Shown here: positions 8,452 to 17,841 of the stretch, in pieces | Position numbering within the stretch: the first letter of the stretch is position 1 | How the letters are laid out: every line of letters starts with the position of its first letter | Assembly: GCF_002797935.1 (NCBI RefSeq) | Contig: NZ_PGER01000001.1 | Location: forward strand, 4,216,001 to 4,280,000 | Direction: 5' to 3' | DNA from: Flavobacterium sp. 1 | GTDB taxonomy: Bacteria; Bacteroidota; Bacteroidia; Flavobacteriales; Flavobacteriaceae | Length of the DNA stretch: 64,000 nucleotides | Position numbers and translations under genes: made by a program | The notes under the pieces: model-generated | What the model was told of the DNA's origin: nothing | Databases searched by the model: none | Seen by the model: the letters and a program-made list of their open reading frames with translations, nothing else

Positions 8452-11070
8452 TTGAACAGTAATATATCGAAATACATTTTAGCTTTAATTTTTATATCTT
8501 TCTTGATAGCCTGTTCTACCAAGAAGGATACTTTTTTGGCTAGAAATTCCCATGCTTTGAGTACGAAACTTAATATATTGTACAATGGGCAAATTGCTTT
8601 AGACAAAGGTGTTAAAGGAATAAATGACAACACCGCCGAAAATTTCTGGAAATGGCTGCCAGTCGAGAAAATGCAGATTAGGGATGATTTGCCGGCAGAT
8701 GGGAAATCCAAAAATGCCGATTTTGAACTTGCTGAAGCAAAAGCTACAAAAGCCATTCAAAAACATTCGATGAATATTGGCGGGCACGAAAAAAATTATC
8801 AAATAGACGAGGCTTATTTATTGCTTGGAAAATCAAGATATTATGATCAGCGGTTTATTCCGGCATTAGACGCATTTAATTACATTCTTTATAAATATCC
8901 CAACAGCAGTAATATTTACGATGCCAAAATTTGGCGTGAAAAAACAAATGTCCGTTTAGGAAATGAAGCTGTAGCAATCAAGAACACTTCAAGGCTTATT
9001 AAGGATAATGAGTTAAGCAAACAGGAATTTGCTAATGCCAATGCTATTTTAGCCAGTGCTTTTTTGAATTTAGAAGAAAAAGACAGTGCTGTTGTAAAGC
9101 TAAAATTGGCTAATGAATATACCAAAATACACGAAGAAAAAGAACGTTATTCTTTTTTATTGGGGCAGATGTATGAAGAAGCAGGCAAAAAAGACAGCGC
9201 CATTTATTTCTATCAGACGGTTATCGACATGAATAGAAAGGCTGAAAGAAAATTTGTGATTCAAGCTTACGCCAAAAAAGCACAACTCTCCGATTATAAA
9301 GATGCCGACTACGATTTATTTGTCAAAAAATCTAAAAAGATTATGAAAGACAGAGAAAACAGACCGTACTTGGATGTGATTTATCATAGTATCGGAATCT
9401 TTTATGAGCATCATAATGAAAAAGATATGGCATTGGATTTTTATAATGCTTCTTTGGAAACCAAGTCTCCAGATGCTTATTTGAACGCTTCCAATTATAG
9501 AAATATCGGGAACTTATATTTTAAACACACTGAATATCTCAGCGCAGCCAAAAGCTATGACAAATGTTTGGAATTATTGGATCCTAAAACCAGAGAGTTT
9601 CTTCAGATTTCAAAAATCAGAAAAAATCTGGACGAAGCTATTATTAATGAAACAATCGCCAGCCGTAATGACAGTATTATTTATGTCGCTAATTTGAAAG
9701 AGCCTGAACAGGTTGTTTACTATGAGAACTATATTCAAAAATTAAAAAACAGTGACGAACTTAAAAAGCTGCTTGAAGAGAAACAAAAAAAGATAGAAAA
9801 AAATATTTTGTTAAATGGAGCAATGAGCAGTCCTGATGCTGCAATTACTAATCCAAACGGGCAATCACTAAATCCTCCTGTAGATATCCCAAAAGCTCCA
9901 AGTTCAATTGCCAATACATTCTATTTTTACAATCCCAACACAGTAGCTTATGGAAAATTAGAGTTCAGGAAAATTTGGGGAAACAGGATTCAAAACACTT
10001 ATTGGAGATTTGCATCAGGAACAAATTCGGGAGCAAATTCAACAGCCAATGTTACAGGGGCAATTACTGATACCGCGCCAAATGATAAATTGGCAGCCCC
10101 TATAGCTGTGAATGAGAAATACACAACTGATTATTATCTGAAACAATTGCCAAAGTCGCAAAAAGCGATTGACAGTATCAGTAAAGAAAGAAACGCAGTT
10201 TATTATGAATTAGGAGTTATTTATAAAGAGAAATTCAAAGAATACGATTTGGCTTCCAATAGACTGGAACAGTTGCTATTGTACAAACCTGAAGAAAAAT
10301 TAATTCTTCCTGCGAAATACAATTTGTATAAAATCTATGAAATCACCAATCCAGCAAAAGCAGAAGCGATTAAAAAGGAAATAATAAGTCAATATCCCAA
10401 TTCTAGATATGCACAAATTATTTCAAATTCAAGCGAAGGGTCTGATATAGGAACTCCAGAGGGTGAGTATGATAATTTATACCGACAGTTTAAGCAAGAA
10501 TATTTTACATTAGTTTTGCAGCGGGTTGATGGTTTAATCAGCAATTTTGCAGGTGAAGCCATTGTACCCAAATTTGAACTGCTAAAGGCAAATACTATTG
10601 GTAAGTTATATGGATTGACCGCTTATAAAAAAGCAATACAATATGTTGCTGATAATTATTCAAACAATGAAGAAGGAAAAGAAGCTATAGAAATTCTTAA
10701 AACCCAAATCCCGCTTTTGGAACAAATGAAATTTAGTACTGCAGATTCTAAAAACTGGAAAGTCGTTTTTAAAATTGACAAGAATGATACTAAAACTGAA
10801 ACAGCTATTGAAAGCAAGGTGATTTTGTTTTTTGCCAATGAAAATGTAGAGAAGTTAAAATACACTTGTGATCCGTACACAGAAAAAGAAAGTTTTATTT
10901 CAATACAAGGCATACATTCAGAATCCTATGCCCAATTTGTTGCAGCACTTTTTGCAGAGAACGAGAAATACAAAATCAGCCAGCCAGGAATTATCATTTC
11001 AAATGAAAATTATAAAATAATCCAAATCAAGAAAAATTTCGAAGAATATCTTTCGTTAAAAAAACTGTAA
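8452..11070 (+). CDS. sprE: SprE/PorW-like TPR lipoprotein of the type IX secretion and gliding machinery
   Basis: An 872-residue periplasm-facing lipoprotein. The N-terminus is a signal sequence ending in a lipobox (FLIACS), followed by TPR repeats over roughly residues 100-400 and 560-760. The opening segment (NSHALSTKLNILYNGQIALDKG) and the length match Flavobacterium johnsoniae SprE and Porphyromonas PorW, which are needed for type IX secretion and gliding. The start is TTG; it gives a proper signal peptide, and the upstream frame offers nothing better. It is 2 bp from the bactofilin gene, so the two are probably one transcript with the atp accessory genes. Confidence 0.88.
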   Translation: MNSNISKYILALIFISFLIACSTKKDTFLARNSHALSTKLNILYNGQIALDKGVKGINDNTAENFWKWLPVEKMQIRDDLPADGKSKNADFELAEAKATKAIQKHSMNIGGHEKNYQIDEAYLLLGKSRYYDQRFIPALDAFNYILYKYPNSSNIYDAKIWREKTNVRLGNEAVAIKNTSRLIKDNELSKQEFANANAILASAFLNLEEKDSAVVKLKLANEYTKIHEEKERYSFLLGQMYEEAGKKDSAIYFYQTVIDMNRKAERKFVIQAYAKKAQLSDYKDADYDLFVKKSKKIMKDRENRPYLDVIYHSIGIFYEHHNEKDMALDFYNASLETKSPDAYLNASNYRNIGNLYFKHTEYLSAAKSYDKCLELLDPKTREFLQISKIRKNLDEAIINETIASRNDSIIYVANLKEPEQVVYYENYIQKLKNSDELKKLLEEKQKKIEKNILLNGAMSSPDAAITNPNGQSLNPPVDIPKAPSSIANTFYFYNPNTVAYGKLEFRKIWGNRIQNTYWRFASGTNSGANSTANVTGAITDTAPNDKLAAPIAVNEKYTTDYYLKQLPKSQKAIDSISKERNAVYYELGVIYKEKFKEYDLASNRLEQLLLYKPEEKLILPAKYNLYKIYEITNPAKAEAIKKEIISQYPNSRYAQIISNSSEGSDIGTPEGEYDNLYRQFKQEYFTLVLQRVDGLISNFAGEAIVPKFELLKANTIGKLYGLTAYKKAIQYVADNYSNNEEGKEAIEILKTQIPLLEQMKFSTADSKNWKVVFKIDKNDTKTETAIESKVILFFANENVEKLKYTCDPYTEKESFISIQGIHSESYAQFVAALFAENEKYKISQPGIIISNENYKIIQIKKNFEEYLSLKKL

Positions 11071-11072
11071 TT

Positions 11073-11459
11073 ATGTTTGATAAAAAACCAAAATCGTACA
11101 CAGAACTTTTAGGAAAGACTAATAGAATAGTTGAAGGAACAACCATACACGGAGATATTATTTCACCAGCCGATTTCAGGCTTGATGGTGAACTAATAGG
11201 AAATTTTACATCCAGCGGGAAATTGGTAATTGGTCCTGCAGGAATTGTCAAAGGCGATATCATTTGTAATACGGCAGACATAGAAGGAAAATTTGAAGGA
11301 AAAATTCAGATTGAGGATACTTTAAATATTAAAGAATCGGCCAATATTTTAGGAGAAGTTATTATTGGTAAATTATCTGTAGAGCCGGGTGCAATTTTCA
11401 ATGCATCATGTGTTATGTTATCTAACAAAACTAAAGGGACAAAAAGTGGCGACGAATAA
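11073..11459 (+). CDS. Bactofilin (polymer-forming cytoskeletal protein)
   Basis: A 128-residue protein with the bactofilin beta-helical core: an N-terminal lead ending in IVEGTTIHGDI, then short repeats built on G.I.G....I...G.V.GDI, ending in a short basic tail. Bactofilins polymerise without nucleotide and scaffold envelope-modifying enzymes. The gene begins 2 bp after sprE and its 3' end overlaps the next gene by 14 bp, indicating translational coupling. Linkage to sprE and the atp operon is typical of flavobacteria (recalled, not checked). Confidence 0.9.
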   Translation: MFDKKPKSYTELLGKTNRIVEGTTIHGDIISPADFRLDGELIGNFTSSGKLVIGPAGIVKGDIICNTADIEGKFEGKIQIEDTLNIKESANILGEVIIGKLSVEPGAIFNASCVMLSNKTKGTKSGDE

Positions 11460-11679
11460 CGATCCCAAAAAAAACAACTATAACAAATGGTTGGCCTTAA
11501 TTAACATCCCGATACAAATGGGAGTTATTATTTTTTTATTTTCCTATTTAGGAAATTGGCTGGATGAGAATCACCCCAGCCCAAAAGTATATTATGTAAA
11601 AATAATGGCAATGGTCGGTGTTATTTTGGCTCTGTATAATGTTATCCGGCAAGTAAACGAAATCAGCAAAAATCAATAA
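11446..11679 (+). CDS. AtpZ/AtpI-family ATP synthase assembly protein
   Basis: A roughly 77-residue protein with two transmembrane helices separated by a short loop (GNWLDENHPSPKVYY), characteristic of AtpI/AtpZ proteins that help assemble the c-ring. The open frame extends back to an ATG at 11389, but that would overlap the bactofilin gene by 70 bp. A GTG at 11446 gives the usual N-terminus (VATNNDPKKNN) and a 14-bp overlap, so it is preferred. It heads the ATP synthase gene group. Confidence 0.8.
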   Translation: MATNNDPKKNNYNKWLALINIPIQMGVIIFLFSYLGNWLDENHPSPKVYYVKIMAMVGVILALYNVIRQVNEISKNQ

Positions 11680-11694
11680 AATCAAAAATATATA

Positions 11695-12087
11695 ATGAAC
11701 CTTAAAAAATTGTATCCATTTCTAGCTTTAATGGGTGTTGCATTCCTGCTATATGGAATTCATAAAATGGTTTTCTATGTTTTAAATATTAAACAAGAAT
11801 CTTTTCATTATTCTTTGGAAATGCTTTATTTGTTTTTCTTTGTTTTATCAGCAATTATTTTCAAGATTTTATTAATAATAAAAGAAAGAAGCTTTGACAA
11901 TGTCGGAATGTCTTTTCTTTTAGCAACTAGTGTAAAAATGATCTTTTGTTATTTGGTTTTAAGACCGTTATTACAGAAATCGCTTCCGGACTACCCCACC
12001 GAAAGAATAAATTTTTTTTTACTGTTTATTGTCTTTTTAACAATTGAGACCCTTTTTACTATACGGTTAGTAAACGAAAAGCAATAA
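11695..12087 (+). CDS. Small membrane protein of the ATP synthase locus (DUF6168-like)
   Basis: A 130-residue protein with four predicted membrane helices. It occupies the place between atpI and atpB where many bacteria carry an accessory gene (for example atpR-type). I believe it belongs to the flavobacterial family DUF6168, but this is memory only. It begins 15 bp after the AtpI-like gene. A promoter-like site lies between it and atpB, so atpB may also be transcribed independently. Confidence 0.7.
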   Translation: MNLKKLYPFLALMGVAFLLYGIHKMVFYVLNIKQESFHYSLEMLYLFFFVLSAIIFKILLIIKERSFDNVGMSFLLATSVKMIFCYLVLRPLLQKSLPDYPTERINFFLLFIVFLTIETLFTIRLVNEKQ

Positions 12088-12135
12088 TCAATATCTTAAG
12101 TTGATCAAATTCTCAAAAAAATACTTTTATATGCT

Positions 12136-12164
12136 TTTGGGTATTAATAAAAAATGTACCTTTG
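12136..12164 (+). promoter_or_regulatory. Promoter of the main atp operon
   Basis: A TACCTTTG box at 12157-12164 fits the Bacteroidota -7 consensus TAnnTTTG, with TTTG at 12136-12139 as a -33 element, 17 bp upstream of it. The atpB ATG is 42 bp downstream of the -7 box. Confidence 0.6.
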
Positions 12165-12206
12165 CGCAAATTTTAGAATCGTTAAAAAATAAGATATTTA
12201 AGAGAT

Positions 12207-13352
12207 ATGGTGATTTCCAACAAAGCACTTAGATTTATTATAACAACTTACGTTATATGTCTTCCTTTTATTAGTTTTGCAAACCCTGAGTCAGCTACTG
12301 CAAATGCTGAAAATGTTGAGGTTCATGAAGGAGTAAAGTCAGCTCATGCAGAACCAACGGATGTAAAAACTGAAATTAAAGAGTTTATCAATCATCACCT
12401 TTTAGACGCTCACGATTTTAATTTCAATGCTAATAAGGAAACTGGAGAACATTATGGTTTTTCTTTGCCAATAATCCTATGGGATAAAGAGAGTGGATTA
12501 CAAGTGTTTTCTTCTTCTGAATTTCACCACGGACCAGCAGAAGGTGTAGCGGCACATAATGGAAATTTTTACAAATTACATCACGAAAAAATTTATAAAA
12601 CTGATGCTTCAGGAGAACTAACAGAAGAGCATGGTCACCCAACAAATGTTAGACCTTTAGATTTATCTATTACTAAAAGTGTATTTGGAATTTTATTAGT
12701 AGCAACAGTAATGTTTTTAGTATTTGCTGGTTTAGCAAAATCCTATGCTAAAAACGGTGGAATTTCTTCTGGAGTTGGTCGTTTCTTTGAGCCACTTGTT
12801 CTTTATGTGAGGGATGAAATTGCTATTCCAAACATTGGAGAAAAGCACTATAAAAAATATATGAGTTATTTGTTGACTATATTTTTCTTTATTCTCTTTT
12901 TGAATATATTAGGATTAGCTCCATTTGGATTCAATGTAACAGGGAATATTACAATTACTTTGTCTCTAGCAGTATTAACTTATTTGATTACCACTTTTAC
13001 AGCTAACAAAAATTATTGGTCACATATGCTTTGGATGCCAGGAGTTCCAGTAATCTTAAGACCAGTATTGGCATTAATCGAATTATTAGGAACAATTATT
13101 AAACCGTTTTCATTAATGATTCGTTTGTATGCAAATATGATGGCGGGTCACGTAGTATTGATGAGTATTATTGGTTTAATGTTTATTTTTAAAAGCTGGT
13201 TAGGAAGTTCTTTATCATTTGTATTGGCATTTGCACTTTCTATTTTAGAAATATTAGTAGCTTTTTTACAAGCTTATATTTTCACCATGTTATCATCATT
13301 ATATTTTGGAGCTGGTAACGAAGAGCATCATCACGAAGAAGCTCATCATTAA
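12207..13352 (+). CDS. atpB: ATP synthase Fo subunit a
   Basis: Subunit a forms the proton half-channels beside the c-ring. The 381-residue protein is longer than the E. coli form because of an N-terminal extension: a signal-like segment (to about residue 27), then a His/Glu-rich periplasmic region of about 120 residues, as is common in Bacteroidota. The functional core is C-terminal, with the essential arginine in MIRLYANMMAGH, and the protein ends in a His-rich tail. It opens the six-gene atpBEFHAG group. Confidence 0.93.
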   Translation: MVISNKALRFIITTYVICLPFISFANPESATANAENVEVHEGVKSAHAEPTDVKTEIKEFINHHLLDAHDFNFNANKETGEHYGFSLPIILWDKESGLQVFSSSEFHHGPAEGVAAHNGNFYKLHHEKIYKTDASGELTEEHGHPTNVRPLDLSITKSVFGILLVATVMFLVFAGLAKSYAKNGGISSGVGRFFEPLVLYVRDEIAIPNIGEKHYKKYMSYLLTIFFFILFLNILGLAPFGFNVTGNITITLSLAVLTYLITTFTANKNYWSHMLWMPGVPVILRPVLALIELLGTIIKPFSLMIRLYANMMAGHVVLMSIIGLMFIFKSWLGSSLSFVLAFALSILEILVAFLQAYIFTMLSSLYFGAGNEEHHHEEAHH

Positions 13353-13455
13353 AATGTTGAATAGATAATTTGTTAAACCGTTTCAGTTTCAACGATTCAA
13401 AAAATTATCTATTCGACAACAAACAAAGAATGTTTAATTTTTAATTATATATATT

Positions 13456-13647
13456 ATGCAAATTCCAGAAATTGTTGGAGCAGGATTAATTGTAATCGGA
13501 GCAGGTTTAGGTATTGGTAGAATTGGTGGTTCAGCAATGGACGCTATTGCTCGTCAGCCAGAAGCTTCAGGAAAAATCCAAACAGCTATGATTATCGCAG
13601 CTGCTCTTATTGAAGGTATTGGTTTCGCAGCTTTATTCGCGAAATAA
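13456..13647 (+). CDS. atpE: ATP synthase Fo subunit c
   Basis: A 63-residue hairpin of two helices joined by the conserved polar loop ARQPEA. The ion-binding carboxylate is the Glu in AALIEGIG. By alignment in my head, the Gln of helix 1 and the Ser/Thr after the Glu that define sodium-binding rings are Ile and Gly here, so proton coupling is inferred. The short length is normal for the phylum. It lies 103 bp after atpB and 80 bp before atpF. Confidence 0.93.
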   Translation: MQIPEIVGAGLIVIGAGLGIGRIGGSAMDAIARQPEASGKIQTAMIIAAALIEGIGFAALFAK

Positions 13648-13727
13648 AAACTAAAGACAATGGTTGCAACGGTTGGTTGCAACTATTGTTTTAAATTAAA
13701 ACATTAAAATTAAATAATAGGTATAAA

Positions 13728-14228
13728 ATGGATAAGTTAATAAATGATTTCTCGTTTGGTTTGTTTATTTGGCAAGTATTAATATTTGTTGGGTTAATTT
13801 TTTTATTGAAAAAATTCGCTTGGAAACCAATTCTTGATGCTGTAAATGATAGAGAAGAAGGAATTAAAAATGCATTACTTTCGGCAGCTAACGCTAAAAT
13901 TGAAATGCAAAATTTACAAGCAGATAACCAGCGTATTTTACAAGAAGCAAGATTAGAGCGTGACAACATGCTTAAAGAAGCTCGTGAAATGAAAGATAAA
14001 ATGGTTGACGATGCAAAAACTGAAGCTCAGGCTCAAGGTCAAAAAATGATCGATCAGGCTAAAGCTGCAATTGAAAGCGAGAAAAATGCAGCTATGGCTG
14101 AATTGAAATTACATGTTTCTACATTGTCTCTTAGCATTGCTGAAAAAATATTAAAAGAAGAATTGTCTAACAAAGAAGCTCAAACTAAATTGGTTGAGAA
14201 ATTGTTAGGTGACGTAAAATTGAACTAA
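13728..14228 (+). CDS. atpF: ATP synthase Fo subunit b
   Basis: The peripheral-stalk subunit that ties Fo to F1. It has one N-terminal membrane helix (about residues 8-27), a KKFAWKPILDAV junction typical of the family, then a long alanine-, lysine- and glutamate-rich coiled coil to the end. The length of 166 residues is standard. Only one b gene is present, so a homodimer is expected. Its stop is 2 bp before the atpH start. Confidence 0.93.
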   Translation: MDKLINDFSFGLFIWQVLIFVGLIFLLKKFAWKPILDAVNDREEGIKNALLSAANAKIEMQNLQADNQRILQEARLERDNMLKEAREMKDKMVDDAKTEAQAQGQKMIDQAKAAIESEKNAAMAELKLHVSTLSLSIAEKILKEELSNKEAQTKLVEKLLGDVKLN

Positions 14229-14230
14229 TC

Positions 14231-14764
14231 ATGGCAAGTACTAGAGCAGCAATTCGTTATGCAACGGCAATTTTAGATTTATCCGATTCAAAAGGAGTAA
14301 CTGAAATTGTAAATAATGACATGAAATCTATTGCTTCGACGATAAAAGGTAATGAGGAGCTGAGTACATTTATTCAAAACCCAACCATTAAAGTAGAAGT
14401 GAAAGAGAAAGCACTTTTAGAAGTTTTTGCTATTGCGGATAATGTAACCAAAGGTTTGCTTCATTTGTTATTTGAAAACAAAAGATTCGAAATCCTAGAT
14501 GTTATAGCTACAGAGTATAGCAGATTATTTGATATCAAGAATAATGTTGAAGTGGCCAAAGTAACAACTGCTGTTGCTATGGATGCAGCGCTTGAAGCTA
14601 AAGTTTTGGCTAAAATAGCAACACTTTCTGATAAAAAAATTACAATTGAAAATATAGTGGATCCTGCAATCATTGGAGGATTTATTTTAAGAATAGGCGA
14701 CCAGCAGTATAATGCTTCTGTTGCCAACAGATTACAAGTATTAAAAAGAGAGTTAAGTAATTAG
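14231..14764 (+). CDS. atpH: ATP synthase F1 subunit delta
   Basis: A 177-residue subunit that caps the alpha3beta3 head and binds the b stalk. The family's N-terminal helical domain (RAAIRYATAILDLS) and the C-terminal domain with IIGGFILRIGDQQYNAS are both clear. The start lies 2 bp after atpF, indicating translational coupling. Length is normal. Confidence 0.93.
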   Translation: MASTRAAIRYATAILDLSDSKGVTEIVNNDMKSIASTIKGNEELSTFIQNPTIKVEVKEKALLEVFAIADNVTKGLLHLLFENKRFEILDVIATEYSRLFDIKNNVEVAKVTTAVAMDAALEAKVLAKIATLSDKKITIENIVDPAIIGGFILRIGDQQYNASVANRLQVLKRELSN

Positions 14765-14804
14765 TTTTATTACACATTTAAGTGTCTAAATTATAAAAAT
14801 TAAG

Positions 14805-16382
14805 ATGGCGGAAATTAAACCTGCTGAAATATCAGCAATATTAAGAAAGCAAGTAGAAGGTTTTGAATCTGGTGCTACGCTAGAGGAAGTAGGGACAGTG
14901 CTTCAAGTTGGAGATGGTATTGCTCTTATTTATGGGCTTTCAAATGTTCAATACGGTGAGTTAGTTGAATTTGAAAACGGATTAGAGGCAATCGTTTTGA
15001 ACCTTGAACAAGACAATGTTGGGGTGGTGCTTTTAGGACCTTCAACAGGAATCAAAGAAGGATCAACTGCAAAAAGAACACAACGTATTGCTTCTCTTAA
15101 AACTGGAGAAGGAATGGTAGGACGTGTAGTTAACACTCTTGGTTTTCCAATTGATGGAAAAGGACCAATCGGTGGTGAATTATTCGAAATGCCTTTGGAA
15201 AGAAAAGCTCCTGGAGTTATCTTCCGTCAACCAGTAACTGAGCCTTTGCAAACAGGAGTAAAAGCGGTTGATGCTATGATTCCAGTTGGCCGTGGACAAC
15301 GTGAGCTTGTTATTGGTGACCGTCAAACAGGAAAATCTACTGTTTGTATTGATACCATCTTAAATCAAAAAGAATTTTATGATGCAGGAAAACCTGTATT
15401 TTGTATCTATGTGGCGATTGGTCAAAAAGCTTCTACTGTTGCAGGAATTGCAAAAACATTAGAAGAAAAAGGAGCAATGGCTTATACAGTGATCGTAGCA
15501 GCAAATGCTTCTGATCCAGCTCCAATGCAAGTTTATGCTCCTTTCGCAGGTGCTGCTATTGGAGAATATTTTAGAGATTCTGGTCGTCCAGCTTTAATTG
15601 TTTATGATGATTTATCTAAACAAGCTGTTGCTTACCGTGAGGTTTCTCTTTTATTAAGAAGACCACCGGGACGTGAAGCATATCCTGGAGACGTTTTCTA
15701 CTTACACTCTCGTTTATTAGAGCGTGCTTGTAAAGTGATTGCTGATGATGGAATTGCAAAAGACATGAACGATTTACCAGATTCATTAAAAGGAATTGTA
15801 AAAGGTGGAGGTTCATTGACTGCATTGCCAATTATCGAAACACAAGCGGGTGACGTATCAGCATATATCCCAACAAACGTAATTTCGATTACAGATGGTC
15901 AGATTTTCTTGGATGGAGATTTGTTTAACTCTGGGGTTCGTCCAGCGATTAACGTAGGTATTTCTGTATCTCGTGTTGGAGGTAATGCTCAAATTAAATC
16001 AATGAAAAAAGTATCAGGTACATTAAAACTTGATCAAGCACAATTCCGTGAATTGGAAGCGTTTGCTAAATTCGGTTCTGATCTTGATGCTGTGACTTTG
16101 AACGTAATTGAAAAAGGAAAAAGAAACGTTGAAATCTTGAAACAAGGTTTGAATGATCCTTTTACAGTTGAAGACCAAGTTGCGATTATCTATGCTGGAT
16201 CTAAAAATTTATTGAGAAATGTTCCTGTGAACAAAGTGAAAGAATTTGAGAAAGATTTCTTAGAATTCCTGAACAACAAACACAGAGCTACTCTTGATGC
16301 TTTGAAAGCAGGAAAATTAACAGATGAAATTACAGATGTACTTGAAACTGTTGCAAAAGAAATTTCAGCGAAATATAACTAA
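14805..16382 (+). CDS. atpA: ATP synthase F1 subunit alpha
   Basis: The non-catalytic nucleotide-binding subunit of the F1 head; 525 residues, a usual size. Walker A is GDRQTGKS, followed by the conserved [15 protein letters not shown] and the signature [14 protein letters not shown]. The catalytic beta subunit and epsilon are not next to it, which is the normal arrangement in Bacteroidota, where atpD-atpC lie at another locus. An 83-bp gap before atpG contains repeated TACTTA/TTAAGTATTAAG words able to fold on themselves. Confidence 0.96.
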   Translation: MAEIKPAEISAILRKQVEGFESGATLEEVGTVLQVGDGIALIYGLSNVQYGELVEFENGLEAIVLNLEQDNVGVVLLGPSTGIKEGSTAKRTQRIASLKTGEGMVGRVVNTLGFPIDGKGPIGGELFEMPLERKAPGVIFRQPVTEPLQTGVKAVDAMIPVGRGQRELVIGDRQTGKSTVCIDTILNQKEFYDAGKPVFCIYVAIGQKASTVAGIAKTLEEKGAMAYTVIVAANASDPAPMQVYAPFAGAAIGEYFRDSGRPALIVYDDLSKQAVAYREVSLLLRRPPGREAYPGDVFYLHSRLLERACKVIADDGIAKDMNDLPDSLKGIVKGGGSLTALPIIETQAGDVSAYIPTNVISITDGQIFLDGDLFNSGVRPAINVGISVSRVGGNAQIKSMKKVSGTLKLDQAQFRELEAFAKFGSDLDAVTLNVIEKGKRNVEILKQGLNDPFTVEDQVAIIYAGSKNLLRNVPVNKVKEFEKDFLEFLNNKHRATLDALKAGKLTDEITDVLETVAKEISAKYN

Positions 16383-16465
16383 AAAGTACTAAGTAATGAG
16401 TATTAAGTATTAAGATTTTCTTGGTACTTAATACTTGATGCTTAAATCTTAATACTTACAAAACA

Positions 16466-17326
16466 ATGGCAAATTTAAAGGAAATCCGTAATAGAATTAC
16501 TTCCATTTCATCTACGATGCAAATTACATCGGCAATGAAAATGGTTTCTGCAGCAAAGCTAAAGAAAGCACAAGATGCGATCACGGCAATGCGCCCTTAT
16601 GCCGAAAAATTAACGGAATTATTACAAAATCTTTCCGCTTCACTTGATGGTGATGTTGGAGGAGAATTTACTACACAGCGTGAAGTAAAGAAAGTTTTAA
16701 TTGTTGCTATTACTTCTAACAGAGGTTTGTGTGGCGCTTTTAACACGAATGTAATTAAGGAAGCTAAAAACCGTTCTGAATATTATACAGGTAAACAAGT
16801 TGATATTTTTGCTATCGGTAAAAAAGGAAACGACATTTTATCTAAAACATCAAAAGTAGTTGATAATCAAAGTTCAATTTTTGATCATTTAACTTTTGAC
16901 AATGTTGCTGTCATTGCAGAAACATTAACTCAGAAATTTGTTTCAGGCGAATACGATAGAATAGAATTGGTTTATAATCAGTTTAAAAATGCCGCTACTC
17001 AAATTGTACAAACAGAACAATTTTTGCCATTAGCACCTATTCAATCTGATAAACCAGTTTCAACAGGAGATTACATTTTTGAACCTGCTAAAGATGAAAT
17101 CGTATTGACCTTGATTCCTAAAGCATTGAAAACGCAATTGTACAAAGGAATCCGTGATTCATTTGCTTCAGAACACGGGGCGCGTATGACTGCGATGCAT
17201 AAAGCAACTGACAATGCAACAGATTTGAGAGACCAATTAAAATTGACTTACAACAAAGCGCGTCAAGCGGCTATTACAAACGAAATCCTTGAGATCGTTG
17301 GTGGAGCGGAAGCTTTGAAAGGATAA
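16466..17326 (+). CDS. atpG: ATP synthase F1 subunit gamma
   Basis: The central rotor shaft. The 286-residue protein has the N-terminal coiled-coil helix (LKEIRNRITSISSTMQITSAMKMV, split across the start), the GLCGAFNTN motif and the C-terminal helix ending EILEIVGGAEAL. It is the last gene of the atp operon, followed within 25 bp by a strong terminator. Confidence 0.95.
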   Translation: MANLKEIRNRITSISSTMQITSAMKMVSAAKLKKAQDAITAMRPYAEKLTELLQNLSASLDGDVGGEFTTQREVKKVLIVAITSNRGLCGAFNTNVIKEAKNRSEYYTGKQVDIFAIGKKGNDILSKTSKVVDNQSSIFDHLTFDNVAVIAETLTQKFVSGEYDRIELVYNQFKNAATQIVQTEQFLPLAPIQSDKPVSTGDYIFEPAKDEIVLTLIPKALKTQLYKGIRDSFASEHGARMTAMHKATDNATDLRDQLKLTYNKARQAAITNEILEIVGGAEALKG

Positions 17327-17348
17327 TTTATAAAATGCATAAAAGTGA

Positions 17349-17372
17349 AAAAAGAGCCTATTGGCTCTTTTT
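17349..17372 (+). terminator. atp operon terminator
   Basis: AAAGAGCC (17351-17358), a TATT loop and GGCTCTTT (17363-17370) followed by more Ts: a textbook intrinsic terminator 22 bp after the atpG stop. Confidence 0.9.
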
Positions 17373-17376
17373 TTGT

Positions 17377-17651
17377 GCTTGTTTTTAAAGGAACAAATAG
17401 CTTTATAATCCTTCTGCTCTATGTTTAAGGGTGAATCTTAGCTTTTCCCTGAGCTTGTTTTTTTAAGGGAACAATTAGCTTTATCAACCCTATGCTCTGT
17501 TTTTTTTTAAAGGCGAAACTTAGCTTTGCCCGTGCTCTGTTTTGTGGGGACCGTAGCTTTATGAAAACCCCTGTGCTCTGTTTTTTATGGGTGAAACTTA
17601 GCTTTGCCCATGCTCTGTTTTGTGGGGACAGATTAGCTTTATAAACCCCTT
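17377..17651. repeat. Array of seven related hairpin units, two types alternating
   Basis: Seven units of 37-41 bp follow each other without gaps, starting at 17377, 17416, 17453, 17494, 17534, 17575 and 17612. Each begins GCTTG or GCTCT, has a T tract, then GGG..., a central TAGCTTT and ...CCC. Odd units read gGGGaACAaTTAGCTTTATaAaCCC; even units read GGGtGAAACTTAGCTTTgCCC. The GGG and CCC ends can pair around TAGCTTT. The rest of the 476-bp gap between atpG and the GNAT gene shows no gene. Confidence 0.8.
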
Positions 17652-17841
17652 ACTTAATTTTATTATACAAATATCATTCATTAAATGGATTCGTGCAATA
17701 CCCACTTTTAGTGATATTTAAGTGAAATTTATTCGCTTTTTGAATAATTTTAGATAAATTTCGTACAATTATTTTACTGAGTTTAATTTATCCTGTTAAC
17801 TATTGTTTTATTTTTGTTACTCTATTTTAAATTCTGCTCAA

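Noticed and set aside
11389..11445. Upstream ATG start for the AtpI-like gene
   Set aside because: It would overlap the bactofilin gene by 70 bp and add 19 residues that are only the bactofilin sequence in another frame.
17377..17651. Possible CRISPR array or tRNA cluster
   Set aside because: Units are adjacent without spacers, vary in length and alternate between two types. None folds as a cloverleaf or has a CCA-type end.
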